The notes under the pieces: generated by a model
Told to the model about the DNA's origin: nothing
Database searches by the model: none
What the model saw: the letters and a program-made list of their open reading frames with translations, nothing else
Source of the DNA: an uncultured Cytophagales bacterium
GTDB taxonomy: Bacteria > Bacteroidota > Bacteroidia > Cytophagales > Cyclobacteriaceae
Reading direction: 5' to 3'
NCBI GenBank assembly: GCA_913057175.1
Contig: CAJXNP010000004.1
Coordinates: 310,001-374,000, forward strand
DNA length: 64,000 nt
Shown here: positions 44,358 to 53,143 of the stretch, in pieces
Layout of the letters: every line of letters begins with the position of its first letter
How positions within the stretch are numbered: position 1 is the first letter of the stretch
Made by a program: the position numbers and the translations under genes

Positions 44358-45728
44358 CTAAGGATATTTGCAATCACCCCAATACCGGCACGCCCAGGCA
44401 AGCCATGTACTCCAGTTAGGGCCGGTTGTGTGTCCACCCGCATGTTGTCGCCAGGCAATATCTCCATCGGTCAATGCCTTTCCAAGAATGGGAAATTCAG
44501 TTGTTCCCAAATCCTCTTTTCCCAAAAGTTCATACACCGATCCGGCATGGGCCCCGGCTAAAAACATTCCCTTTGCATCAATCCATTGACCTTCAACCTG
44601 TGGAGATCCGGAGCTTATAAAAACAGGCCTGGGGGCGCATAAAGCTACTAACTCATGTGCATCTACAGGCAAATCTTCTTTTGTCAAGGTACTCCCATAT
44701 TTGATGAAATTCCCGCAAAACCAGTGGTATGCATAGGCGGAAGCCAGGTTTTCTACCTGTTCACCGAAATTGCGTCTCAAAATCTTAGCGCCACCTGCTC
44801 CCGATGAACCAATAAATCCCAATGAAAAACGAGGTTCGAAAGCCATCGCCACCAATGCAGCTTTTCCATACCTGGAGAGGCCTTCTATTGCCAATCTACC
44901 TGCATCGACATCTTCATCCGTTTCAAAATAATCGATGGCGCGACTTGCTCCCCATGCCCAGGCGCGTAACGCTCCCCAGTCATCCGGCTTTCGATGCTCT
45001 CCCTTATTGACCAATCCAATAATTCCCTGCCTTAAACCAGCTCCGTTGTCAGCCTGTACACTTGAAGGAACAAGAATGGCATATCCGTAATTTCGGGAGA
45101 TCACCTGCTCTTTCCATCCGGGTTCATTGGCGCGGAAGATAGGGGGTGTTTCCGGTTCGGGGATATTGCCGAAAGGCCAGCGAATAAAGCCAAACTCCAA
45201 AACCAAAGGAACAGGTTTCTCTGAATTAGCGGGTGTAACGACCAATAGTTCAATTTCAACTGAGATATTGGGATAGGAAGAATTATCGACAATTCCCTTT
45301 AAAGTCTTTTCCTTGACGGGATAACTGCCATTTGTGGTGTCTTTAACCGAAACCACCTCCCATGCCACATTTGGAATATTTTCTGGTAAGCGTCCATAGA
45401 TCTCGCTTTCAAAGTCTTCAACAATCTCAGGTCGCCGTTTCTCCCACCAGGCTTCAGATGTCTTGACAGAATTGCCATTTTTCAATACAAGAGGGTCGGG
45501 GAGGGTATATGTATTGATTTTGGATTCATCTGAATTGGCAGCATTGGGAGCACTGGGATCTCCCGATGGGCCGGGGCGATTTGGGATTGTAATTCCCAAC
45601 TGCTGCTTCATATGGACAAGACCTTCTTCATTCAGCCGGTTTATACTATCCCGGGCAGCATCGGAAAGTTGTGAATAGCTGAATTGGTAGCAAATAAGAA
45701 AAAAAAGAAGGATTGGTAGCTTTTTCAT
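44358..45728 (-). CDS. CE15-type glucuronoyl esterase
   Basis: A 456-residue secreted hydrolase (signal peptide ending YQFSYSQ). The nucleophile elbow is GLSRYGK with Ser285, matching the CE15 G-C-S-R-x-G-K motif except that Cys is Leu. The catalytic His is probably His433 in GGHTTGPNW. WGALRAWAWGASRAIDYFE and LCAPRPVFISSGS are also typical. The family cuts the ester between 4-O-methyl-glucuronic acid of xylan and lignin alcohols. The first 90 residues after the signal are a long spacer with a DSINRLNEEGLVHMKQQLGI helix and a Pro/Ser/Asn-rich stretch. It points to plant cell-wall material as a food source. Confidence 0.85.
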   Translation of the reverse strand: MKKLPILLFFLICYQFSYSQLSDAARDSINRLNEEGLVHMKQQLGITIPNRPGPSGDPSAPNAANSDESKINTYTLPDPLVLKNGNSVKTSEAWWEKRRPEIVEDFESEIYGRLPENIPNVAWEVVSVKDTTNGSYPVKEKTLKGIVDNSSYPNISVEIELLVVTPANSEKPVPLVLEFGFIRWPFGNIPEPETPPIFRANEPGWKEQVISRNYGYAILVPSSVQADNGAGLRQGIIGLVNKGEHRKPDDWGALRAWAWGASRAIDYFETDEDVDAGRLAIEGLSRYGKAALVAMAFEPRFSLGFIGSSGAGGAKILRRNFGEQVENLASAYAYHWFCGNFIKYGSTLTKEDLPVDAHELVALCAPRPVFISSGSPQVEGQWIDAKGMFLAGAHAGSVYELLGKEDLGTTEFPILGKALTDGDIAWRQHAGGHTTGPNWSTWLAWACRYWGDCKYP

Positions 45729-45910
45729 GTGTTTGAAGGTGGATTACAAAATGGTTTCATCATTTAAAGAAAAGGACAATTGATGTAAATCAGGTTCAAA
45801 TTGCTTCAACATAAATTCATGCAAATGGCTATTGTCAAAATATTCAAAATATTCATAATAATCTTTATGGAATTTACTTTGATCGTGCATCCTGTATTTA
45901 AAAATTAATT

Positions 45911-46642
45911 ATGAAAAAAGATTTTGCACTATCTATTAAGTCCCCTTGCTCAGAAAATTGGAACCATTTTGAAAGAACTTCAAATGGGGGATTTTGTCAT
46001 TCCTGCAATAAGAATGTAGTTGATTTTACCAAAATGAGTGAAAGGGAAATTATTCGATATTTCAAGAATAAACCTTCTAATACTTGTGGAAGATTTCATC
46101 CTGATCAATTAAAAATTTACTCACAAAAATCCCTCCTAACTATTTCTCCAGGATGGAAATTAATCCATACGGGTTTTCTCAGTCTGACGTTATTACTCTT
46201 AAATAAACAGGTTGATGCAAAAACAATAAGTAGCAAACCTACAATCGAAATTGTTGAACCAGCCAACCCCACTATTGAAAAAAATTCTACGATTCAAGAT
46301 GATGAAATTACCATCAAGGGTGTTGTGAAAGACGAGTATGAAGAACCTTTGCCGGGAGTAAGCATTTACCTGAAAGGAAAAAATACCGGTACAGTCAGCG
46401 ATCTAAATGGGAGATTTGAACTGACGGGAAAGATCAAAGAGGGCGATATTGTTGCCTTCAGTTTCATTGGTTTTATTACCGAAGAATATAAGGTTCCAAA
46501 AAACACCCCTGAAAATATTGAAATACCGATGATGACTTTATACATGGATATTATGGGTGAGGTGCAGATTGATGGGCCATACAATGAGAAAAAATCCGGA
46601 TTAGAGAACTTTTTTGGTAAAATAAAGAAGTTGTTTTCATGA
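45911..46642 (+). CDS. CarboxypepD_reg-like protein with N-terminal cysteine motif
   Basis: A 243-residue protein common in Bacteroidota. The N-terminus has a zinc-ribbon-like set: SPCSENW, GGFCHSCNKNVVDFTKMSE, and SNTCGRFHPDQL. One membrane helix follows (LIHTGFLSLTLLLLNKQ). A carboxypeptidase regulatory-like beta domain comes next (ITIKGVVKDEYEEPLPGVSIYLKGKNTGTVSDLNGRFEL, broken here for length: residues about 137-210), as in the plug-side domain of TonB receptors. It overlaps the next gene by four bases (ATGA), so the pair is translationally coupled. Function unknown. Confidence 0.75.
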   Translation: MKKDFALSIKSPCSENWNHFERTSNGGFCHSCNKNVVDFTKMSEREIIRYFKNKPSNTCGRFHPDQLKIYSQKSLLTISPGWKLIHTGFLSLTLLLLNKQVDAKTISSKPTIEIVEPANPTIEKNSTIQDDEITIKGVVKDEYEEPLPGVSIYLKGKNTGTVSDLNGRFELTGKIKEGDIVAFSFIGFITEEYKVPKNTPENIEIPMMTLYMDIMGEVQIDGPYNEKKSGLENFFGKIKKLFS

Positions 46643-47670
46643 ACTTGTCTCAAGTTTTAAAATCCCCCATTCCTTTTTTGATATTCATTTTTTTATCAGG
46701 AGGGGTTTCGGCTCAAATCACTGATTTTAAGGGAATTAATTTTGAGAAAGCTGATAGCGTCGCTGCACTACATCCATTCCATTCAATTGATAATTTGAAA
46801 TTGTTATCCGACAATCTCACAGGACCACTTCCAACACAGATAGAGAAATTCAGGGCAATTTATAGGTGGGTATGTGAAAATATTGAAAATGATTACGGAT
46901 TGTATAAAAGGAATAAAGTGAAAAGAGAAAAGTTGAAAGATCGACCGGAGGAACTTTCAAAATGGAATAAAGAGTTCAATTTGATCGTATTGAAGCATCT
47001 TATAAAAAGGCAACAGACAGTTTGCACGGGATATGCTTACCTGGTAAAAGAGTTGGCCTATCATGCGGGGATTAATTGTGAAATTGTGAATGGATACGGA
47101 CGAACGATTGAAGCAAATATCGGAGGAGATGGTATCCCTAATCACTCGTGGAATGCCGTTGAATTAAACAAAAAATGGTATTTATGCGATCCGACGTGGT
47201 CGAGTGGTTCCATCAATATAAGTGAGACAAGCTTTATCCCTAATTTTAATGAAGGGTATTTTCTGGCTGACCCATCTCTTTTTTCATTGAATCATTATCC
47301 GCTTGAAACAAATTGGCTATTAGTGGAAGATAAACCACTTTTATCCAGTTTTCTAAATGGTCCACTCGTTTACAAAGGCGCATTAAACAAACAAATTTAT
47401 CCACGTTCCCCTGAGGCATTCGAGGTCGTCGTTCAAAAGGGAGAACCCTTCCAAATTGCGTTTGGCAGTAAACAACCGGTTGATGGTTCAAAAGTGAAAA
47501 TGCAACTCGATACAGGCAATGAAACTTTTTTTACCAAAGCGTTACCACAAGAAAGGCAGGAGGGATATTATTCATTGGATTATACTTTTATAAGCAGGGG
47601 TAGCTATGTTATACATGTCTTACTGGAAGATGAATACATTCTTACATACCATGTCAAGGTCATTAAATAA
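46639..47670 (+). CDS. exported transglutaminase-like protein
   Basis: A 343-residue protein with a signal peptide (FLIFIFLSGGVSAQ). The transglutaminase-like core has the catalytic triad Cys129 in QTVCTGYAYLVKEL, His169 in NHSWNAVELN, and Asp in WYLCDPTWSSG. The C-terminal 110 residues look like a beta domain (SPEAFEVVVQKGEPFQIAFG). Members of this group act as peptidases or cross-linking enzymes, or have kyphoscoliosis-peptidase-like architecture. It is coupled by a 4-base overlap to the CarboxypepD_reg-like gene. Confidence 0.85.
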   Translation: MNLSQVLKSPIPFLIFIFLSGGVSAQITDFKGINFEKADSVAALHPFHSIDNLKLLSDNLTGPLPTQIEKFRAIYRWVCENIENDYGLYKRNKVKREKLKDRPEELSKWNKEFNLIVLKHLIKRQQTVCTGYAYLVKELAYHAGINCEIVNGYGRTIEANIGGDGIPNHSWNAVELNKKWYLCDPTWSSGSINISETSFIPNFNEGYFLADPSLFSLNHYPLETNWLLVEDKPLLSSFLNGPLVYKGALNKQIYPRSPEAFEVVVQKGEPFQIAFGSKQPVDGSKVKMQLDTGNETFFTKALPQERQEGYYSLDYTFISRGSYVIHVLLEDEYILTYHVKVIK

Positions 47671-47696
47671 ATCGAGTATTTATGTATCAGGAATTA

Positions 47697-48383
47697 TCAA
47701 TTGGCAGGATTCCTTTTACTCAAATTAATAATGTCCTTCGGTGTCAAAATCTTCTTTTCATAGCCGTGAAGTGCCGCATGGATCATCGCCAGGCCGATCT
47801 GTGTGGTATTGACAACCGAATTGGGAGAGATCGTTTTCACCAGTTTGACTAACCACATGAAATAATCGTACAGGAATTGATAACTTTTTGTCCTGGATTT
47901 TATTCCCCGCAAGGGAATGATGGCCCCTGGTCGGAACATGTATGCCTGCCGAAAACCAAGATCAAGAAGGTCATTTTCTGTTTTTCCTTTCACCCTTGCC
48001 CACATGGTCCGGCCTTTCTCCGTGCTGTCTGTTCCGGCACCTGATACATAAGTGCAAATCATTTTCGGGTTTAAATGATGTAGCGTCTTAGCCAGAGACA
48101 GGGTATAATCATACGTAATGGTTCGGTATTTTTTTTCACTCAAACCTGCTGCGCTAATCCCCATGCAAAGAAAGCAAGCATCAAAACCCTTCAACTGGTC
48201 TTCGATAGAAGTATAATTCAGAAAATCCGTATGCACAATTTGTTGCAGTTTGGGATGAGCCAAATCCAGGGCCGATCTACCAATGGTCAATACCATATCA
48301 ATCTCTTGATGGTCAAGGCATTCCAGCAGAACTCCCTTTCCAATCATGCCTGTTGCCCCGGTAATGATGACCTTGATTCCCAT
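47697..48383 (-). CDS. NAD(P)-binding epimerase-like protein
   Basis: A 228-residue Rossmann protein of the atypical/extended SDR group related to HTATIP2 and NmrA-like proteins. The nucleotide-binding motif is ITGATGMIGKGVLLECL. The active-site region has SGAGTDSTEKGRTMWARVKGKTE, where the Y of the usual YxxxK is replaced (Trp-Ala-Arg-Val-Lys), and RPGAIIPLRG. The substrate is unknown. It is convergent with the transglutaminase-like gene. Confidence 0.75.
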   Translation of the reverse strand: MGIKVIITGATGMIGKGVLLECLDHQEIDMVLTIGRSALDLAHPKLQQIVHTDFLNYTSIEDQLKGFDACFLCMGISAAGLSEKKYRTITYDYTLSLAKTLHHLNPKMICTYVSGAGTDSTEKGRTMWARVKGKTENDLLDLGFRQAYMFRPGAIIPLRGIKSRTKSYQFLYDYFMWLVKLVKTISPNSVVNTTQIGLAMIHAALHGYEKKILTPKDIINLSKRNPAN

Positions 48384-48545
48384 ATAAATTGTAAGTTGTG
48401 AATGAAATTACTTCATTTCCCAACCTTTCTCAAATTTCAGTCTCAAATACCAGCTAACGATGCTTTCCGGGCTTAAATAATTTATTGTAAAAGGAATTTT
48501 ACCTTACATTTTTATACTTTACATAAAAATAAACCAACCAGCGAA

Positions 48546-49298
48546 ATGTCATTTAAAAACAAAATTGTACTTGTCACAGGCGGAGCAAGGGATATTGGCA
48601 AAGCGATCAGCATTAAGTTAGCCGAAGCTGGCGCAAAGGTTATCATCAACTACTGCCATTCAACCAAAGCAGCTCAGGAAACCCTTGAAGAGATTCACGA
48701 AATGGGAGGGGAGGCTTCTATTTGCCAAGCTGATCTAACCCAATCACAAGGGGTGCAAGAATTGAAGGATTTTGTCATCCGTCACTATGGGAATACCCTG
48801 GATATTTTAGTTAATAATACCGGTGGAATCGTGGGACGTAAAAAGCTCATCGAACAGGATGAGGCTTTTTATGACACAGTTATGGATCTCAATTTTAAAT
48901 CACTCTTCCTGGTCACACGAGCTTTGTTTGAAATGATTCCTTCAGGCGGTTCCATTGTCAATGTCTCTTCTATGGCTGCACGTGATGGTGGTGGTGGTGG
49001 ATCTTCGCTTTATGCAGCTTCAAAAGGCGCTATTACCACGTATACCCGCTCCCTTTCCAAAGAGTTGGCTCCACAGGGAATTCGGGTAAATGCCGTTTGT
49101 CCCGGCATGATCGACACGACTTTTCATGATCTTCACACGCCAGAGGAGGTGAGAAAAAAAGTGGCGGCAGCTACTCCGGTTCAGAGAGAGGGAACATCTG
49201 AAGATGTTGCAGAACTAGTAGTATTCTTAGCCTCGGATAAAGCAACTTTTATTACAGGAGCGAATTACGACATCAACGGAGGGTTGGGGTTTTGGTAA
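48546..49298 (+). CDS. short-chain dehydrogenase/reductase (FabG-like)
   Basis: A 250-residue classical SDR. Cofactor motif VTGGARDIGKAISIKLAEAG, structural motif NNTGG (NNAG in most members), catalytic Ser in VNVSSMAA and Y-x-x-x-K in SLYAASKGA, then the PG motif AVCPGMIDT and the C-terminal TGANYDINGGLGFW. The chemistry would be NAD(P)H-dependent reduction or oxidation of a keto/hydroxy group; it may be a sugar or alcohol dehydrogenase rather than the fatty-acid FabG, since no fas genes are near. A Gly-rich stretch (RDGGGGGSS) follows the catalytic Ser. Confidence 0.88.
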   Translation: MSFKNKIVLVTGGARDIGKAISIKLAEAGAKVIINYCHSTKAAQETLEEIHEMGGEASICQADLTQSQGVQELKDFVIRHYGNTLDILVNNTGGIVGRKKLIEQDEAFYDTVMDLNFKSLFLVTRALFEMIPSGGSIVNVSSMAARDGGGGGSSLYAASKGAITTYTRSLSKELAPQGIRVNAVCPGMIDTTFHDLHTPEEVRKKVAAATPVQREGTSEDVAELVVFLASDKATFITGANYDINGGLGFW

Positions 49299-49520
49299 GG
49301 CTATATTTGGCGTTTACCAATCATTCATCCAGCACCTCCCGGTTGACCAATAAGGTTTTGTTATCCCAATTTCAAATTCTTAGCAAGACTGCAGGCAAAC
49401 CTGCTCATCCGGATCGAATCTTGATAGAAATTACTGGACAAGAGCAAATTGCAGTTTGGAAGAACTGTTAATCCGGACTTTCTTTATTGAATACAAGGGT
49501 TTTCAATATTAACAGACCTC

Positions 49521-49551
49521 TTGGAATGTAATAGAATTCAAACTATATTTA
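49521..49551 (+). promoter_or_regulatory. candidate Bacteroidota promoter for the lactone oxidase gene
   Basis: TTG (49521-49523) and TATATTTA (49544-49551, 7 of 8 to consensus) are 20 bases apart, about 75 bases before the ATG at 49626. Nothing else was seen in the 327-base gap 49299-49625. Confidence 0.4.
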
Positions 49552-49625
49552 GTTACTGCTGAAGGATTTGATTTCCAAGGAATGTGAGTGAGGCAATAGT
49601 CATAACAACTCATAACCAACCAAAA

Positions 49626-51137
49626 ATGCCAAGGAAACACAATAAAAACAAAAAATCATTCTTTGGTCGCCCCGTTTGGAGGAACAGCACCAAAACAATT
49701 TCTGTACATCCTTTAAGATTTTATCAACCCGAAACATTGGATGACTTAAAAGAGATGGTTCAGGAAGCCATCGACACCAATACAACTATTCGAGCTGTCG
49801 GGTCAGGTCATTCATTTTCTGACGCCCCACAAGCAGAGGGAATACTTCTTGATACGGATCATCTTAATAAATTAAGTAAGTACAAGTTTTCAAAAGCTGA
49901 GAATTTATTTGAAGTTGAAGGGGGTATAAAAGTCAAGGAGCTGAATAAAAGGCTTGATCAAGCAGGCTATTGCATACCTACAATGGGAGGGATTGACCAT
50001 CAAAGCATAGCAGGTGCATTATCCACCGGAACACATGGCAGCTCACTTGATTTCGGAGCCATGTCGAAAATGATCAAATCAATCGTACTGGTTACTCATG
50101 ATCAGGATGATCCTAAAAAAGTCAAGGTTTATCGGATTGAACGTTCAGGAAATAATTCCATAACTGACACTGCCGGTTATACCGGTCCTGAAATCATTAA
50201 GGATGACGCTGTTTTTCATAGTGCGGTGGTTTGTTTTGGCTCAATGGGGATCATTTATTCTTATGTGTTGGAGGTTGAAAAAATGTATTACCTACTTGAA
50301 AAAAAGGAAGTGTCCGATTGGCCCACAGTTAAAGATAAACTTAGAAACAGGAGGGTGTTCCAGGGACACAGAAGTGTTTTTGTGCAGATAAATCCCTATC
50401 TGCATAAAGGCAAACAATTGGCATTGTTGGTGTATCACGATGATTATGTTGATACAGATCAAAACCTTCTTGTTCAACAAATCAAGCACAAAGTTTTCGA
50501 CCGGATCAAAAGGTCAAGGCGATCATTTCAATTTGAGGTAGCAAGTCTTCTGCCGTATTTTGTCTGGATTATGATCTGGAGGATAAACCGTTTTCCGGGT
50601 TTTGTACCTAAGTTTATCAATAATGCAGTCAAATCCCAAAAAGACGATGAGTACATTAATAAAGGTTACAAAGTAATGTATCAGGGTCTTGATTATGTAA
50701 AGGAAAGAGCATTTGACTGTGAAATAGCTATTCAAGTGGATAGCGGTGATGAATACCTGGAGGTCATCGAGAACGTGATGCAATACCTCAGATATATGAG
50801 TGAGGAGTATAAAGTCCACATCACATCTCCTTTAGGACTTCGGTTTGTCAAATCCTCGGAGGCTTTTATGACTCCCGAATCAGGTTATGATGTGTGTTAT
50901 ATTGATACACCTGTTTTAAAGAAGATTTATGGTGGTGATGTAATCATTAACAAGTTACAGCAATTTCTGTTGGTTGGCGGCGCACGGCCACACTGGGGAA
51001 AACGCAATGATCTGGTAGACCTGGAATATACCCAATCCAATTACCCAAAGTACAATGTATTTATTCAAACCATAAAACTTTTCAATCCTTCAAAAATATT
51101 TTCCAACCTTTTCACTAAGCGTGTAATTGGGTATTAG
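49626..51137 (+). CDS. FAD-linked sugar-lactone oxidase (gulonolactone/arabinonolactone oxidase-like)
   Basis: A 503-residue flavoprotein of the VAO family. The ATG at 49626 is preferred; a GTG 42 bases upstream keeps the frame. The FAD domain reads TTIRAVGSGHSFSDAPQAEG, the Ser-Gly-His-Ser motif where many members attach FAD covalently, then GGIDHQSIAGALSTGTHGSS. The ALO domain in the C-terminal half ends with GGARPHWGKRND, the H-W-x-K signature of aldonolactone oxidases. It would oxidise a sugar 1,4-lactone, or a related alditol, with O2 or another acceptor. A hydrophobic stretch in the middle (LLPYFVWIMIWRINRFPGF) may touch the membrane. Confidence 0.88.
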   Translation: MPRKHNKNKKSFFGRPVWRNSTKTISVHPLRFYQPETLDDLKEMVQEAIDTNTTIRAVGSGHSFSDAPQAEGILLDTDHLNKLSKYKFSKAENLFEVEGGIKVKELNKRLDQAGYCIPTMGGIDHQSIAGALSTGTHGSSLDFGAMSKMIKSIVLVTHDQDDPKKVKVYRIERSGNNSITDTAGYTGPEIIKDDAVFHSAVVCFGSMGIIYSYVLEVEKMYYLLEKKEVSDWPTVKDKLRNRRVFQGHRSVFVQINPYLHKGKQLALLVYHDDYVDTDQNLLVQQIKHKVFDRIKRSRRSFQFEVASLLPYFVWIMIWRINRFPGFVPKFINNAVKSQKDDEYINKGYKVMYQGLDYVKERAFDCEIAIQVDSGDEYLEVIENVMQYLRYMSEEYKVHITSPLGLRFVKSSEAFMTPESGYDVCYIDTPVLKKIYGGDVIINKLQQFLLVGGARPHWGKRNDLVDLEYTQSNYPKYNVFIQTIKLFNPSKIFSNLFTKRVIGY

Positions 51138-51322
51138 AGATAATAAGGGTTATGTGACTTTGTTCGATTCAGATTTAAAGGCTGTCACAGAAGTAATTCA
51201 GTTTTAGAAAAATTTAACTAATTATTTTTGCCGTGACAATTTGTTAATTGGTGAATGATTATCTTGACATATCTTCTCAATTGCGACGTTTACTTATCTA
51301 CATAACCATTAATTACACAAAC

Positions 51323-51709
51323 ATGACTACACAAGCAAAAACCATGACCACACAGGACATAGCCAATCGATTGGTTGAGCTATGTAAACAAGGGCAATTT
51401 CATCAGGCACATGCTGAATTATTTGATGAAAATGCGGAAAGTATCGAACCGGAAAGCGCAGCCCAAATGGGTTGGGAAGTAAAAACCAAAGGAATGGATA
51501 ACCTTAAAAAGAAAGGCGAACAATGGAATAACATGGTTGAGGAGTTCCATGGCATCAGCGTGTCGGATCCTCTCGTCACCACGAATGGTATTACCTTTAC
51601 AACCTCCATGGATGTTACGATGAAAGGACAACCGCGCAATTCTATGGAAGAAATTTGTGTTTACCAGATAAGGAATGGAAAAATTATCAGCGAACAATTT
51701 TTCTATTGA
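51323..51709 (+). CDS. SnoaL-like small protein
   Basis: A 128-residue cytoplasmic protein with the NTF2/SnoaL-like fold pattern: helix (ELCKQGQFHQAHAELFDENA), middle segment (TKGMDNLKKKGEQWNNMVEEFHG), and strands ending in EEICVYQIRNGKIISEQFFY. The ATG at 51323 is preferred; an open frame upstream to 51248 lacks family similarity. These proteins are small isomerases, cyclases or binding proteins; the exact role is unknown. A hairpin at 51728-51765 follows. Confidence 0.75.
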   Translation: MTTQAKTMTTQDIANRLVELCKQGQFHQAHAELFDENAESIEPESAAQMGWEVKTKGMDNLKKKGEQWNNMVEEFHGISVSDPLVTTNGITFTTSMDVTMKGQPRNSMEEICVYQIRNGKIISEQFFY

Positions 51710-51727
51710 TCTTTACTGATAATTTTG

Positions 51728-51765
51728 AGCCCGCCTGTCAAACTTTGCAATGTTCAGGGCGGGCT
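51728..51765 (+). terminator. GC-rich hairpin after the SnoaL-like gene
   Basis: AGCCCGCC (51728-51735) pairs perfectly with GGCGGGCT (51758-51765), with TG/CA extending the stem inward, starting 19 bases after the stop. No strong T-run follows. The remaining 230 bases to the next gene are AT-rich with nothing clear in them. Confidence 0.55.
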
Positions 51766-51995
51766 TACATATCATGCCAATACAAGCTCACCGATTTCCA
51801 ATTCGTAAATCACCACCAATTTCATCAATCTAATCGTTTGATATTGACCAATCACATAATTGTTTTCTATGATAATTGAGAATTGATTGATAAAATGATG
51901 ATTAAATCATAAGTTGATGATATTGGCTAAGGCAATATGTAAGCTGTCTTTTCGGCCAAATTTTATCTACTACCATAACCCATCTATATCACATT

Positions 51996-52883
51996 ATGAA
52001 AAACTTACGAAAAGAAGATATCAGCCAGGAAGTATTTGATCTGTATGATGCCTATGCACATAATAAGATCGATCGCAGAGTCTTCATGGACAAATTGTCA
52101 AAATATGCTGTGGGAGGCATAACAGTGGCGTCTCTGACGAGTTTCCTTTTGCCCAAATATGCTGAGGCTCAACAAGTCAGGCCGGATGACCCACGGTTGA
52201 TTTCCAAATACATAGAATATGATTCACCAGATGGTGCCGGAAAAATGAAGGGACTTTTATCCATGCCTGCTGATAAAAACGGACCATTTCCGGGCATTGT
52301 CGTCGTCCATGAAAACAGAGGTCTCAATCCCTACATTGAGGATACGGCAAGGATAGCAGCACTGGAAGGGTTTATTACACTTGCCCCGGATGCATTAGCG
52401 CCGTTAGGCGGGTATCCTGGAAATGATGATGAAGGCAGGGAAATGCAAAGACAAAGAGACAGGGAAGAAATGCTAAATGATTTCATTGCAGCTTTTTACA
52501 CTTTGGAAGCAAATGAGAACTGTACAAAAAGTATTGGTGTGGTAGGTTTTTGTTTTGGAGGATGGATATCCAATATGATGGCTGTGCAACTTCCCAACCT
52601 CGGGGCAGCGGTTCCTTTTTATGGCGGTCAACCGGATGCAGAAGATGTCCCTAAAATCCAGGCGCCACTCATGTTGCAATATGCTGGACTGGATGAACGG
52701 GTCAATGCTGGCTGGCCGGACTATGAGGCAGCATTGAAAGCTAACGATAAAGATTATACAGCCTATATCTATCCTGATGTCAATCACGGATTTCACAACA
52801 ATACAACTCCGAGATATGACGAAGCAGCTGCAACGTTGGCCTGGCAAAGGACCATGGATTTTTTTAAGGAGAAGTTGGGGTAG
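51996..52883 (+). CDS. exported dienelactone hydrolase-family protein
   Basis: A 295-residue alpha/beta hydrolase. The N-terminal 60 residues carry a cytoplasmic-looking lead and then a hydrophobic segment ([23 protein letters not shown]), like the exported DLH forms of many Gram-negatives. The nucleophile is Cys186 in VGFCFGGW, with Asp in YAGLDERVN and His in DVNHGFHN completing the C-D-H triad; the conserved Glu lies in [15 protein letters not shown]. True dienelactone hydrolase acts after intradiol cleavage of chlorocatechols, but most members are broad esterases, so the pathway is not fixed by this gene alone. Confidence 0.85.
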   Translation: MKNLRKEDISQEVFDLYDAYAHNKIDRRVFMDKLSKYAVGGITVASLTSFLLPKYAEAQQVRPDDPRLISKYIEYDSPDGAGKMKGLLSMPADKNGPFPGIVVVHENRGLNPYIEDTARIAALEGFITLAPDALAPLGGYPGNDDEGREMQRQRDREEMLNDFIAAFYTLEANENCTKSIGVVGFCFGGWISNMMAVQLPNLGAAVPFYGGQPDAEDVPKIQAPLMLQYAGLDERVNAGWPDYEAALKANDKDYTAYIYPDVNHGFHNNTTPRYDEAAATLAWQRTMDFFKEKLG

Positions 52884-52915
52884 TTAAAACAATTTAGCAT
52901 CTTTTTCTTGACAAG

Positions 52916-53073
52916 AAAAAATTCCCGGACCCCGTTCAGGCCTGCCTGCCGCAGGCAGGGATCCCAAGGAAGTAGCTCACCAATTGGGTTGAAAGGAAAA
53001 GATTTATTTTGGCAGTTTAATATATCGCTGCAAATTGCTGACAGATCCCGGCACAAGGCCGGGAATTACTTCT
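52916..53073. repeat. dispersed 160-base repeat, copy C
   Basis: It shares CCTGCCTGCCGCAGGCAGGG then ATCCC, AGTAGCTCACCAA, and TTTAATAT with copies A and B. Its right end (GATCCCGGCACAAGGCCGGG) carries the reverse complement of the left-end word of A and B (CCCGGCCTTGTGCCG), so the ends are exchanged. It lies between the convergent dienelactone hydrolase and Gfo/Idh genes. Confidence 0.75.
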
Positions 53074-53143
53074 ATTGCCTTGAATAATAGCCAGTTAAGT
53101 GAGTGAATATTGACAAATCTTTGCCTAAGGATATTAACTTTTA

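Noticed and set aside
39393-52883. A single catabolic operon for aromatics
   Set aside because: The dioxygenase, esterase and dienelactone hydrolase genes are on different strands and separated by unrelated genes; only a loose theme remains.
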